From Saprospiraceae bacterium (lineage in GTDB: Bacteria; Bacteroidota; Bacteroidia; Chitinophagales; Saprospiraceae), in assembly GCA_020627535.1 (NCBI GenBank), contig JAHDGU010000003.1, positions 62,001 to 126,000 of the forward strand: a stretch of DNA of 64,000 bases. The letters run 5' to 3'. Numbering within the stretch: position 1 is the stretch's first letter; each line of letters starts with the position of its first letter. A program made the position numbers and the translations under genes. The notes under the pieces are model-generated. The model was not told the origin of the DNA. It made no database searches and saw only the letters and a list, made by a program, of their open reading frames with translations. This document shows positions 18,425-27,735 of the stretch, in pieces.

Positions 18425-19398
18425 AATATAGAAAGCCTCTAGTAACAATTATAGCCCTCAACTACAACCAAGAAAAGTATCTTATTGAAACACTCAACAG
18501 TATTGCATCTCAAGAATATGACAACATCGAATTAATTATAACAGACGACTGCTCTATAGACAAATCGGTAAATCTAGTAAGGGAATGGTTAAAGCTTGAA
18601 AAAAGAAAGTTGAGCACAAAACTTGTGCTCAACACTACGAACATTGGCATATGTGCAACATTGAATAAAGCATTAAATGAGTCAAACGGCGAATATATAT
18701 CGATAGTCGCATGTGATGACATCATCACTAAAAATAAAATAAGCAAGCAAGTATCTGCATTAAATGCGACTAAAGATTCAGTCGCATGCGTATATTCTGA
18801 TGCTGAGGTAATTGATGAGAATGGGAAAATAATATCGAACTCATGGATATCGCATAGAAGACCTCAACGTCTTTCTGGAAATATTTTTGAAGAAATTTTA
18901 GAGCATAACCATGTCCTTCTTCAATCATCGTTAATCAAAGTAGATCATTTGAAGGATGTTGGTGGTTTTGATCAAGAACTTAGTTTTGAAGATCTTGATA
19001 TAAATCTACGACTTGCTAAAAACTACGAATATATCTATACAGACATGATCAGCTGTAAATATCGCAAACACTCAAATGGAACCTCAGAATCCCTTTACTC
19101 CACTCATCTTAACTCCTACATTACAGCACTCATCAAACATACAGGAGACAACAATCGACAAAATCTGCTGATCAAAAAGAAAATTTCACAACGAATTCGA
19201 AATAGTTACTTTCTATCTCAGAAGAGAATTCAGTTAAGCAAAAAGAATTTAGAATATTTAGATGAAAACTCCATTACATACAGGACACCAAACAAGACAC
19301 TCTATCACCTAGTTAAAAGAACCTACAAGCCACTAAGTAAGCTAAAAAAATATTTTTTAACAAATAGAAGGAACATATCAATCTTTGACAAGAACTAA
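18415..19398 (+). CDS. Glycosyltransferase family 2
   Basis: The protein has 327 aa. The GT-A start VTIIALNYNQEKYLIETLNSI and TDDCSIDKSV is followed by the VACDDI metal-binding segment and FDQELSFEDLDINLRL near the catalytic ED. The C-terminal 90 residues are basic and hydrophilic with no membrane helix. It adds one sugar, of unknown identity, to the growing unit on the cytoplasmic face. It overlaps the flippase by 10 bp, is the last gene of this rightward arm, and converges on the methyltransferase with a 21-bp overlap. Confidence 0.88.
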   Translation: MDLKYRKPLVTIIALNYNQEKYLIETLNSIASQEYDNIELIITDDCSIDKSVNLVREWLKLEKRKLSTKLVLNTTNIGICATLNKALNESNGEYISIVACDDIITKNKISKQVSALNATKDSVACVYSDAEVIDENGKIISNSWISHRRPQRLSGNIFEEILEHNHVLLQSSLIKVDHLKDVGGFDQELSFEDLDINLRLAKNYEYIYTDMISCKYRKHSNGTSESLYSTHLNSYITALIKHTGDNNRQNLLIKKKISQRIRNSYFLSQKRIQLSKKNLEYLDENSITYRTPNKTLYHLVKRTYKPLSKLKKYFLTNRRNISIFDKN

Positions 19399-19896
19399 GA
19401 AATATGAATAAGCAAACCGTCGTATCCCATTATATGATAATTCTCTAATGGTGAAACCATTAAACATTCTTCGCAAAGCATGTTCGGTAAACCTCCAAAA
19501 ATCATAAGGCTCATCATGTAAAGGATAAATCATTGGAACAAATACAATCAGTTCACCCCCATCGCGCAAAGCTCTATGTAGATTTTGAATTCCTCTCTGA
19601 AAGTCATATACATGTTCTAAAACATTCATACATAATATCACATCAAATTCACCTTGATCATTAAATTTGGTAATGTCAATAACTCTATGTCCAAATGTTG
19701 GATTAATATCCGATTGAACAAATTCATTAGAATGATTAAAGTATTTCTTGGCAGAGTAATGATCTCGACCATGAGTGTGCTGACCACTACCTATTTCTAA
19801 TATCCTCTTATTTTTTATACCTAACGCATATTGAGCAATTTTCTTGTTATTAAAAGCTCTCAAGCGAAAAACAAGCGCCGCTATTTGTCTAAACAT
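19378..19896 (-). CDS. Class I SAM-dependent methyltransferase
   Basis: The protein has 172 aa. RILEIGSGQHTHGRDHYS is SAM-binding motif I. FDVILCMNVLEHVYDFQRGIQ holds the acidic and NVLEH motifs, and ALRDGGELIVFVPMIYPLHDEPYDFWRFT is typical of Methyltransf_11 members in glycan clusters. The substrate is unknown: it may methylate a sugar of the surface glycan or a lipid-linked intermediate. It is the last gene of the leftward arm, 20 bp after the preceding glycosyltransferase. Confidence 0.82.
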   Translation of the reverse strand: MFRQIAALVFRLRAFNNKKIAQYALGIKNKRILEIGSGQHTHGRDHYSAKKYFNHSNEFVQSDINPTFGHRVIDITKFNDQGEFDVILCMNVLEHVYDFQRGIQNLHRALRDGGELIVFVPMIYPLHDEPYDFWRFTEHALRRMFNGFTIRELSYNGIRRFAYSYFLVLVKD

Positions 19897-19916
19897 ATAT
19901 ATTATTTACTTTTTAA

Positions 19917-21113
19917 CTAAGAAAGTAATGACCTGTAGACTGACTCCCACTCAGAAATAATTGATTCTGTACTAAAGTTAGCAACAACAGCTTCTCTAGA
20001 TCTACGAGACATTTCACTTCTTTTCTCATCCGTCAGCAGAAGTGTTGCAGATATCTTTTCAACGAGCGAGTTAACCCGACCAGCTTGAAATAAGTGACCA
20101 TTTAAACCGTCCACTACAACATCTTCACTACCAGTTCCTATAGTCGCAATGGGAATTACCTCAGAGGACATCGCCTCTAATAATGACAGAGAAAGACCTT
20201 CCTGCTCACTTGATAGTACATATATATCCGAAGCACCATAATAGTCTCTCAACTCAGTCTTGTTCAGAAAACCTACAAAATGGCACCTTGACTTAATGCC
20301 TAATTCTTGACTCAATCCTTCAAGCGATTGTCTTAACGGACCATCTCCCCCAACAATTAAATGAACACTGTCGTCTTCGATTAAGGAAATTGCTTTGAGC
20401 ACGTCATCAACTCGTTTCTCTTCAACAAGCCTTCTAATAGTTAGAAGGACCCGAGAATCTTCTGGTATACCCAATGAAGATTTAATATTCTGAGTGAAAC
20501 CACCGTCAAAGACTAAAGGGTCTACAGAGTTTGGTAGTACATGAATCTTGGACGTTTCTACACCAAAAGTAATGGCACGATGTCTCATTTGCTCAGAAAC
20601 AGCAAATAGAGCACTACATCTATTAAAAACAAATCTTGAGAAGAATGAAAATGGATGAAATTTTGACAAATAGAGTTCCGCTCCTAGAGTAGAAACTACA
20701 AGGGGTATACGATACTTTTTCGACATCAGAGCGAGAGCATAACCAGAGGGTATAGCCCATTGAGCATGAAAAATATCAATACTTACCATTTCGATAATGT
20801 CAAGTATAGCCTTGTTATAACCACTCAAAAGCGATGGAATATCGAAAAGTCTTAACGGATTATCCTTTAAACTTGGAATCATTCCAGGAGGACTAACGAG
20901 CTTTTGACGTATAGGGTTCCTCAGATATTGAAAATACACTATTTCAACATTACCATGGACAGCTGACGGTCCCTTACTGGTCTCACTTTGAGGAGCGACA
21001 ACAAAGACTCTGTGTCCATTCAATGCGAGGCAATTGGCATACTCAACCACCCACGGACCAAAGTAATCCCCATCATATCTCGGAAAACTTGAAGTAGCTA
21101 AAAGAATATTCAT
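19917..21113 (-). CDS. Glycosyltransferase family 4 (GT-B fold)
   Basis: The protein has 398 aa from the ATG, which overlaps the upstream stop as ATGA; a GTG one codon earlier is not needed. The N-terminal acceptor domain opens ILLATSSFPRYDGDYFGPWV. The donor domain has LLTIRRLVEEKRVDDVLKAI, IVGGDGPLR and SEQEGLSLSLLEAMS (E-x7-E motif). The sugar and linkage are not predictable. It sits between the NAD-dependent epimerase and the methyltransferase, with very tight spacing. Confidence 0.9.
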   Translation of the reverse strand: MNILLATSSFPRYDGDYFGPWVVEYANCLALNGHRVFVVAPQSETSKGPSAVHGNVEIVYFQYLRNPIRQKLVSPPGMIPSLKDNPLRLFDIPSLLSGYNKAILDIIEMVSIDIFHAQWAIPSGYALALMSKKYRIPLVVSTLGAELYLSKFHPFSFFSRFVFNRCSALFAVSEQMRHRAITFGVETSKIHVLPNSVDPLVFDGGFTQNIKSSLGIPEDSRVLLTIRRLVEEKRVDDVLKAISLIEDDSVHLIVGGDGPLRQSLEGLSQELGIKSRCHFVGFLNKTELRDYYGASDIYVLSSEQEGLSLSLLEAMSSEVIPIATIGTGSEDVVVDGLNGHLFQAGRVNSLVEKISATLLLTDEKRSEMSRRSREAVVANFSTESIISEWESVYRSLLS

Positions 21114-22039
21114 CACGATTGAGATTGATCCAGCAATGTATATTTCATTAGCAACAATGACAACCCTCTTAAAGAACCACTGTAATTATGTTTAAGCAAA
21201 TCATTGGACAACAACACATTGTTTACATCAGCAGGTCTCCTGTCTTGTACTTTTGGCTGTATATGTTTCCCAAGTAAATCAGAAATCATTTCATAGACTT
21301 CCCTATTACTGTGGCTCACACTACTACAAACATTTACTACTCTTGATGTAAGACTCTTTTTAAAAACAAAAAACTCGATAACCTTCACTAAATCGTCAAT
21401 AAAGATATAATCTCGAAGAGCCTCGGCACTGAACAAGGTGACTTGCCGATTGGCAAGTAGGGAATTATGAATCACTGGTATCAACCCCTGTCCTCTATTG
21501 CCCTTTTGAGTTGGACCAAATGGATTAGAAACACGAAGAATGACGTAATCCAGTTTTTTCACTCTTCCATAATATTCAACAATATTCTCAGCCATAACCT
21601 TACCTAATCCGTAGCTGGAGCACGGCTGGAGACATGAGGATTCATTACACACAACATCTGTATCACCATAAACAGCCCCAGCTGAAGAAATAAATACAAA
21701 GCGCTCAACACCAACTTCAACACAGTGATCAAGTAAGACCGTCAAATATTTCAAATTCAAATCAATCTCAAACAGAACTCCCGAATTTCCACTGGCTGGA
21801 TTCGATAACCACAAACTATGAATTACAACATTAACGCGTGGGATGCGCATTATATCTGAACGATTACAAACATCACCTTTCAGAAGTTTAATCCCTGGAT
21901 CTGATTCATAGAATGGCCGTGCCGTAAACCGGTCAAAGGCATAAATTTCGCTGGAACTCGATCTCATCATATACACGATCTGAGAGCCAATAAAGCCATT
22001 TGCACCTACTACGCATATCGAAACATCAGTATTACTCAT
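21113..22039 (-). CDS. NAD-dependent epimerase/dehydratase (extended SDR)
   Basis: The protein has 308 aa. The start is placed at the ATG giving MSNTDVSICVVGANGFIGS, which overlaps the previous stop by 8 bp; the frame extends 20 codons further upstream with no SDR features. The Rossmann motif GANGFIGS, VVIHSLWLSN, SSAGAVYGD and the catalytic YGLGK (Y-x3-K) are present, and NPFGP follows. It probably makes or epimerises a nucleotide sugar for the glycan (a UDP- or dTDP-hexose 4-epimerase or 4-reductase type). The exact product is open. Confidence 0.85.
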   Translation of the reverse strand: MSNTDVSICVVGANGFIGSQIVYMMRSSSSEIYAFDRFTARPFYESDPGIKLLKGDVCNRSDIMRIPRVNVVIHSLWLSNPASGNSGVLFEIDLNLKYLTVLLDHCVEVGVERFVFISSAGAVYGDTDVVCNESSCLQPCSSYGLGKVMAENIVEYYGRVKKLDYVILRVSNPFGPTQKGNRGQGLIPVIHNSLLANRQVTLFSAEALRDYIFIDDLVKVIEFFVFKKSLTSRVVNVCSSVSHSNREVYEMISDLLGKHIQPKVQDRRPADVNNVLLSNDLLKHNYSGSLRGLSLLLMKYTLLDQSQS

Positions 22040-23000
22040 ACATGCTCTTATCTTCAGACTCGATCTCCCTAGCCTTTGTTTTAGACAAGACTTGCTCAAT
22101 AAGGTTTCGATTTTTTGACATCATATCACCTATCACGCCCAGGGCAAACATATTCAGTGAAACTGAAATCAATACTCCTCCGATCACAAGAGACTGTATT
22201 TTCCCTAAGCCGCCTGAGCCATAAAAGTAATCTATCACAAAGCGTAAGAGTGGAACAGAGCCAATCACTCCAAAAAAAATGCCCAATGATATAAAGACGC
22301 GTAAGGGCCTATACATAGCAAAAACTCGCAACAGCTGCTTACCACTCTTCCACATGTGCTCCCAAATGCTAGAGAACAACCTAGATGGCCTGGTCGGCGC
22401 ATTCGTAACAATTGGAACTGATGAAGTTTTGATCTTTTTATTGCTCGCTTGTAACGTAGTATCTAAAACATACGAAAATTCCGACGTTACATTCAACTCT
22501 ATGAGAGCTGCACGACTGTAAGCCCTAAATCCAGATACTGCATCTTCTACTAAATCTCCACCGCTCAACAGCCGCGTAAGCAACGTACCAAGGCGCTGAA
22601 AAAACTTTTTTGTTACAGAAAAATGGGATATCGAATCAGTTTGTCGATTACCGACAACAATGTCCGAATGACCCTCCAAGATAGGCAAGACGAGTGGCTC
22701 AATATAAGATCCAGGATACTGGTTGTCCCCGTCAGTATTTACGAGTATATCAGCCCCTATCCGTAGTGCAAAATCAACTCCGATACGGAAGGTATTACCG
22801 AGACCCTTGTTGCCAATATTCTTAATAACATAATCGACTCCATTAGCCCTTGCCCTGGCAATAGTATTATCCGTACTCCCGTCGTCGATCACGACAGTTT
22901 CAATGCTCGAAATACCTGGGATCACATCTGGCAACTCAGACAATACATCAGCAATGGTCATTTCTTCATTGTAGCATGGTATTTGTATAACGAGCTTCAT
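22032..23000 (-). CDS. Glycosyltransferase family 2, DPM1/polyprenyl-phosphate type with membrane anchor
   Basis: The protein has 322 aa from the ATG that overlaps the upstream stop (ATGA). The catalytic domain carries LVIQIPCYNEEMTIADVL, VVIDDGSTDNTIARA and the DxD-like ILVNTDGDNQYPGSY. Two membrane helices follow near residues ~240-300 (VFISLGIFFGVIGSVPLL; LVIGGVLISVSLNMFALGVI). This architecture is that of enzymes that charge polyprenyl phosphate with a sugar for periplasmic GT-C transferases. The unknown membrane protein directly upstream could be such a user (inference). Confidence 0.88.
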   Translation of the reverse strand: MKLVIQIPCYNEEMTIADVLSELPDVIPGISSIETVVIDDGSTDNTIARARANGVDYVIKNIGNKGLGNTFRIGVDFALRIGADILVNTDGDNQYPGSYIEPLVLPILEGHSDIVVGNRQTDSISHFSVTKKFFQRLGTLLTRLLSGGDLVEDAVSGFRAYSRAALIELNVTSEFSYVLDTTLQASNKKIKTSSVPIVTNAPTRPSRLFSSIWEHMWKSGKQLLRVFAMYRPLRVFISLGIFFGVIGSVPLLRFVIDYFYGSGGLGKIQSLVIGGVLISVSLNMFALGVIGDMMSKNRNLIEQVLSKTKAREIESEDKSMYE

Positions 23001-24268
23001 CAATTCGTATTTCGATCGTTTACAAGAATAGCCACAATAAAGAAAATAAATGAAAATGGTAAAAACCACTCAAATGTTTCAGGCAAGAATTTACCATGCG
23101 CAGGTATAGCCGCATGAGATTTGAACACTAGTACACGTAAAAATGAGCAACAATACAACCCCACCGACGCGAAGAACACGGTCTTAAGCAAAATAAGGAA
23201 ACGGTGGCTTGAACTTCTTAAATAATTATACATCAGTACTAAAAACATAAGACCAATAAAAGTGGCCTCACCAAATCCCATAAAACCGTCGGAAGACCTC
23301 CAGAAGTTTTTAACCACAACATTCAAAGATACATTAGAAGCTTTAGCTATCCTTGGATTCTGAGAACCTACTTCTCCTAATGTCCTAATACTGAAGCGAT
23401 CACTCATGAGACGCAGCGCCTCACCGGTAGAATTAAACTCGACAGACAGCAACAGAAAATGGATTGACAAGGCGAGCAACAAAGTGATCAAGAGTATACT
23501 AGCGGCCAAGAATACTTTTTTATATAAAAGCCTTAAGTCAGTCCCTTTACAATGCTCCACACAAACGAAAAGCACCAAATAGGATGCAAATGCAGATGGA
23601 ACAACTTCATAATTTATCAAACCAACTAGGACGAGAGTAACCGATAACATTAGAATTCGGATCCAACTCCACATATCCCAGATCGAGTGAAGGATAAGAA
23701 AACATGGCATTATAAGTAGTATGGAACGAATACCCAATGTACTTGTCATCCCTACACTCAATAACAGACCAAGCACTAAAGACAACACACCGGTAATTCG
23801 GAGTGTCTCGGTACTAAAAAACCTAATAAGCAACCTAGCCACCAAATACATGAAAACAAATAAGAAAAAGTACGCCTGAATTTGAATCGAATATTTACAC
23901 AAGCCAACACATCTGCACAATAGATAATCAATGACCGTTTCTATATATACAGTGATTCGAACCGCACTGTAATAACTCAAATACTCCTTCTCGACATGAG
24001 AACAACCTTCTGAATAGAAACAATCTACAACAAATTCCTTCTTGAGAGTCTGATTAATCTTTCTACCCCTCGAATACTGGCGATATTCGTCATTACTAGT
24101 TCGAAACCAGTCAGAGAATACACTCTGATTGAAAAGCCCAAATTCTCTAGCCTTCAAAAAACTACCCGCCTTCCAATATCCTATATACGTATAATCCTTA
24201 TTATCAACAATCAAGTATGACAACAGCATCAAAGTAGACAGGATCAAACCTTTACTCAAATCAGACAA
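23000..24268 (-). CDS. Multi-spanning membrane protein of unknown function in glycan locus
   Basis: The protein has about 422 aa. The frame opens with TTG, which keeps the first helix (GLILSTLMLLSYLIV) intact; an ATG 39 bp inside would cut that helix. There are about 10 hydrophobic helices. A loop of about 80 residues between helices 1 and 2 is rich in charged and aromatic residues (KAREFGLFNQSVFSDWF, DCFYSEGCSHVEKEY). No known family is recognised. The size and topology are compatible with a Wzy-type polymerase or a GT-C transferase, and no other wzy candidate lies nearby. It is coupled by ATGA to the DPM1-like glycosyltransferase and lies 6 bp after the small lipoprotein gene. That role is inference only. 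Confidence 0.7.
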   Translation of the reverse strand: MSDLSKGLILSTLMLLSYLIVDNKDYTYIGYWKAGSFLKAREFGLFNQSVFSDWFRTSNDEYRQYSRGRKINQTLKKEFVVDCFYSEGCSHVEKEYLSYYSAVRITVYIETVIDYLLCRCVGLCKYSIQIQAYFFLFVFMYLVARLLIRFFSTETLRITGVLSLVLGLLLSVGMTSTLGIRSILLIMPCFLILHSIWDMWSWIRILMLSVTLVLVGLINYEVVPSAFASYLVLFVCVEHCKGTDLRLLYKKVFLAASILLITLLLALSIHFLLLSVEFNSTGEALRLMSDRFSIRTLGEVGSQNPRIAKASNVSLNVVVKNFWRSSDGFMGFGEATFIGLMFLVLMYNYLRSSSHRFLILLKTVFFASVGLYCCSFLRVLVFKSHAAIPAHGKFLPETFEWFLPFSFIFFIVAILVNDRNTN

Positions 24269-24274
24269 TACTAC

Positions 24275-24694
24275 TTAACCTTTGACCTTTTGAATAAATG
24301 ATATCAAATCATTGAGCTTCACCTCGCTCTCATGTGACTCCAATAGTTCTTTCAAACAATTATTCCGTTTCAATTTAGTCCGTACTCGTACTGACTTCTT
24401 CCCCCATTCGCCATCTTTGGAATACCGTGAACGACTTTCCCGAAAACCCAGCTCACATTGTACCACACAATTGTACAACTCATCAGACAAGTCGAAATGC
24501 GTGCCGACTACAAGGAAAAGATCTACTTCAGCCTTAGAGATAATACAAACATCTGGTTCTGAATTTTTTTGAACTCCAACACTTTCATTCACTTCGTCAA
24601 CTTCTTTCTCCACTGATTTGGAGACATTGCGATCGGGTTTACATGATAATAAGATCAATACTCCAATTAGCGTTAATAATACTTGCCTCATCAT
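24275..24694 (-). CDS. Small lipoprotein of unknown function
   Basis: The protein has 139 aa. MMRQVLLTLIGVLILLSC is a lipoprotein signal with Cys18. The mature part starts with an acidic low-complexity segment (SVEKEVDEVNESVG) and then has a compact domain with four more cysteines (CIISKAEVDLFLV, ELYNCVVQCELGF, NNCLKELLE). No family is recognised. It is coupled to the sulfotransferase upstream (ATGA) and followed closely by the membrane protein, so the three probably act together in handling the glycan at the envelope. Confidence 0.7.
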   Translation of the reverse strand: MMRQVLLTLIGVLILLSCKPDRNVSKSVEKEVDEVNESVGVQKNSEPDVCIISKAEVDLFLVVGTHFDLSDELYNCVVQCELGFRESRSRYSKDGEWGKKSVRVRTKLKRNNCLKELLESHESEVKLNDLISFIQKVKG

Positions 24695-25392
24695 TTATAA
24701 TTTTTACTTAGAACCTTCCAAAAATGCTCTGTACCGACTTCATACAATAACTGATCCCATCTATTTAATCTAAGAATTTCCAGGATTGTCTCTTTCGAAA
24801 CACCCGCCAATTTGTATTTACCAAGATTAACTTGCCCTAGGACGGGTTCTTTTGATAAATCCAGATATTCGCCGAGCTTTAACATCGATAGATCCATATA
24901 TTCAAATATTCCAACATAATCCATTTTCCGTAAATTTGAGATTGCAATTCGACAAATTGACCTATCTTCCCTTAATTGCGTATTTCTAGGATATCCGCCA
25001 ATTACCTTACACATGAAATTTGAAAATTCCCAGTGAGATGACTGCATGAAAAACTCATTTATATCCTCTCCCCCTGAACGTATCTTATCTCCAACAGGGC
25101 CCGAGTCATTATTAAAAAGATGATAATAATGACTGATTGTCCGATTAACAGGATTTCGAAGAAAACAACAATAGCGCGGCTCTAATTTTATTGAATTATG
25201 GAGTCCGAAAGCATAGTGACCAAAAACTACCTCTTTCCCTTTTGATAATTCAGCAATATCAATATCAGTGTTGCTTTCATTGTAAAATACACATGAGTCA
25301 CCTAAGTGCTCAGCCAGTAACTTCTTTATACTTCCACCAGCGGTTTTGGTAATATGCATAAACAATAATGGATCATTGGTTTTTTGACTCAT
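24691..25392 (-). CDS. Sulfotransferase family 2-like protein
   Basis: The protein has 233 aa from ATG (a TTG two codons upstream is less likely). LLFMHITKTAGGSIKKLLAE is the PAPS-binding loop in the form common to carbohydrate sulfotransferases of the HS2ST/Sulfotransfer_2 group. VVFGHYAFGLH and CCFLRNPVNRTISHYYHL supply the catalytic-region His and the 3'-phosphate motif. It has no membrane segment. It is the third of four sulfotransferase-like genes in the locus, 12 bp after a two-domain glycosyltransferase. Confidence 0.83.
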   Translation of the reverse strand: MSQKTNDPLLFMHITKTAGGSIKKLLAEHLGDSCVFYNESNTDIDIAELSKGKEVVFGHYAFGLHNSIKLEPRYCCFLRNPVNRTISHYYHLFNNDSGPVGDKIRSGGEDINEFFMQSSHWEFSNFMCKVIGGYPRNTQLREDRSICRIAISNLRKMDYVGIFEYMDLSMLKLGEYLDLSKEPVLGQVNLGKYKLAGVSKETILEILRLNRWDQLLYEVGTEHFWKVLSKNYK

Positions 25393-25404
25393 TTTCAAAT
25401 TATA

Positions 25405-27735
25405 TCATTCGTATACTTTGTGCAAAATAGCACCACCATGAAGTTCTGATAAAAAGGATTCCGTTCTCCTAAAACAGTCTGTCCAGCTAATAGTAGATAC
25501 TGTCTCTGATACGTCGCAGGGCAGCGTTTTCATACTTAGAAGGTCATTGAGTTTTTCTCCAAAAAGTCTACTCACTATGGGAACGAGATAAACGTAATCT
25601 CTCCCGCTATAGTTGACCTGATTTCCTTCCCAATCAAGTTCGATGACAGGAAGTCCACAAGCATTCATTTCTTGAGGAATCAAACTATAATTTGTCGAAG
25701 AGAGAGCAACACCGACAGAACACTTATTGTAGAGCCGTGCGAGCCCTATTTCATCCAAAACTCCCAAGTTATAAAAGTTGGGTCGATCAATTTTCAATTC
25801 ATTGTCACCAAACAAATACACCTTGACATCCGGATTCGTCATTGAATATTCAATAATTGATGTCAAAACAAAGTCAACTGCTCGACGGGGCGAGTAACGT
25901 CTTGCATAAATAGCCACAGAATTAGGCTCCCTCTCTAATTCCCCTAGAATAGTATAGATCGAAGTATCAACACCCAGCTCGAAGTAAGTACTCTCCGTAT
26001 CCATTGAGAGCATCTTACTATTAAGCCATGAACTCGCACAAATGGCCTTGTAGCCAAATTTGTACGTATACTCAGCTAACATATACTCGGCTCCTCTCGA
26101 AAAAAACCATGGCTCATAGTCCTGAATGAAGTAGACCTTCTCCTGACAGTTCCTTACCGGATGAATAAAATAGGCCGTCTCCCAGCTGGTCGCGAAAAGA
26201 ATACCACAATCATCCACCGTAGTTGCATCAGGATCAACAACCTCAATGGAGTATTTATTTAGGTCAACGTAATGCTTAACTACAGCTTCTTTTATTTCCT
26301 TATCTGACTTCCACTGTGTTGGCGGTAAAACATAAAACTTATTAAAATACCCATAATAATCCTCTAAGTATCGCGCATATCTAAAGATCGTTCGATGACC
26401 ACCAGCACCAATTCCAAAGTCTGGAATTACCCAAGAAGCTATTTTAATGGTCACAGGTTGTGGCTCGAATAAACTTTCAGGATCATAGTACCCGATATAG
26501 CGATAATATGGAGGAAGGCCATGAAAATTTTTTGTACGAGCATTTAGTTGATCAAATTCTCCATTCGACGTCACTACATTTGAGGCAAGATGTTCCGTGA
26601 CAACATGCTTTGTGACTCGCGCCTCATTAAGCACTACCTGCTCAGCTTCATTCTCATTCAAACCCTTGTAAAAACCTCTCTTTCCAAAACGGAATATGAG
26701 AGAAAGCATAATAATTCTGAGCCGGATCCTCTGAAAAAAATTCAACCTATTAATCATGAGAGATTTTTTCATCTCATCTCTAGATAAATATGTTAAAACC
26801 TCATCATTCTCAATATTATCTCGGTTTAAACAAAAATATAGTGCCAAATACTTAACCAAAGACATCCAATAGGCCTGTCTCTTCCAATACCATTTGGACA
26901 GAACATTAAGTGATTTATCAGAATCAATAAAGCCTTTATTCGTTATAAAGTCCTTTCTGACTTTAGCTGAAATACCTAAGAAGGTAACGGTTTCTGGTAC
27001 TACACCTATGCTGTCTTTCAGTCCGGAATATTCATCAAATAAGCGTTGAAATTGATCAAGCGGCTTCCATAAATTATGACTATGATAGACAGCGGCTTGG
27101 GGATTGTAAACTTTAAGAAGATTACAACTCAGAATCTGCTTGGCGATGTACTGATCCTCGCTATAGTGTATATTAGGGAATCTTAGGGTGGTTTTAAAGT
27201 GCTCTAATCTGTAACTGGCATTAACATTACTATTAAAATCTCGGCCAACTTCAGCATCACCTGCTCGATGAACTCGAATTGAATCATCAGGAGAAATATT
27301 GTAAAAAGTTGTACTTACCCAGGATTTTGCTAGAGGATTATGAGACTCATAAGGAATATGTTTTCCGAAAACAAGAGCCACGTCATCACCAAGTGCAAAT
27401 CCATCCAACATAGACCTTAGCCACAAATCATTAACTGTAACGGCATCTTGAACTATAAATGATATGAAATCAAAATCTCTAGAAATAGCAATATCAACTG
27501 CTTCTTGACGAGTTGTGCCATGACAAAAGTTATGGTTGTCTATCAAATGAACTTCAACACGGCCAGCCTCAGCCAGTCCCTCAACCTTAGCCCTCTCCTT
27601 TTCATTCGTACTAGAATCGATGATCAATACCTCGAAGTGACCATCAAACTCTTGTAGGAGAACTGAATCCAAACACCGCTTCACTTCAGCGAAGTCATTG
27701 AACGACAATATGCATACAAGTACTCTAGGCTTCAT
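25405..27735 (-). CDS. Two-domain glycosyltransferase (GT2 + GT-B, WsaF-like)
   Basis: The protein has 776 aa. Residues 1-260 form a GT2 domain (VLVCILSFNDFAEVKRCLDSV, VLIIDSSTN, ISFIVQDAV, YSEDQYIAKQIL). A basic linker of about 100 residues follows. Residues ~430-776 form a GT-B domain resembling WsaF rhamnosyltransferases: IASWVIPDFGIGAGGHRTIF, EKVYFIQDYEPWFFSRG, ICASSWL, VAIYARRYSPRRAVDF and GVALSSTNYSLIPQEMNACG. Two different transfer steps could therefore be done by one chain. The gene overlaps the upstream sulfotransferase-like gene by 11 bp. Confidence 0.85.
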   Translation of the reverse strand: MKPRVLVCILSFNDFAEVKRCLDSVLLQEFDGHFEVLIIDSSTNEKERAKVEGLAEAGRVEVHLIDNHNFCHGTTRQEAVDIAISRDFDFISFIVQDAVTVNDLWLRSMLDGFALGDDVALVFGKHIPYESHNPLAKSWVSTTFYNISPDDSIRVHRAGDAEVGRDFNSNVNASYRLEHFKTTLRFPNIHYSEDQYIAKQILSCNLLKVYNPQAAVYHSHNLWKPLDQFQRLFDEYSGLKDSIGVVPETVTFLGISAKVRKDFITNKGFIDSDKSLNVLSKWYWKRQAYWMSLVKYLALYFCLNRDNIENDEVLTYLSRDEMKKSLMINRLNFFQRIRLRIIMLSLIFRFGKRGFYKGLNENEAEQVVLNEARVTKHVVTEHLASNVVTSNGEFDQLNARTKNFHGLPPYYRYIGYYDPESLFEPQPVTIKIASWVIPDFGIGAGGHRTIFRYARYLEDYYGYFNKFYVLPPTQWKSDKEIKEAVVKHYVDLNKYSIEVVDPDATTVDDCGILFATSWETAYFIHPVRNCQEKVYFIQDYEPWFFSRGAEYMLAEYTYKFGYKAICASSWLNSKMLSMDTESTYFELGVDTSIYTILGELEREPNSVAIYARRYSPRRAVDFVLTSIIEYSMTNPDVKVYLFGDNELKIDRPNFYNLGVLDEIGLARLYNKCSVGVALSSTNYSLIPQEMNACGLPVIELDWEGNQVNYSGRDYVYLVPIVSRLFGEKLNDLLSMKTLPCDVSETVSTISWTDCFRRTESFLSELHGGAILHKVYE

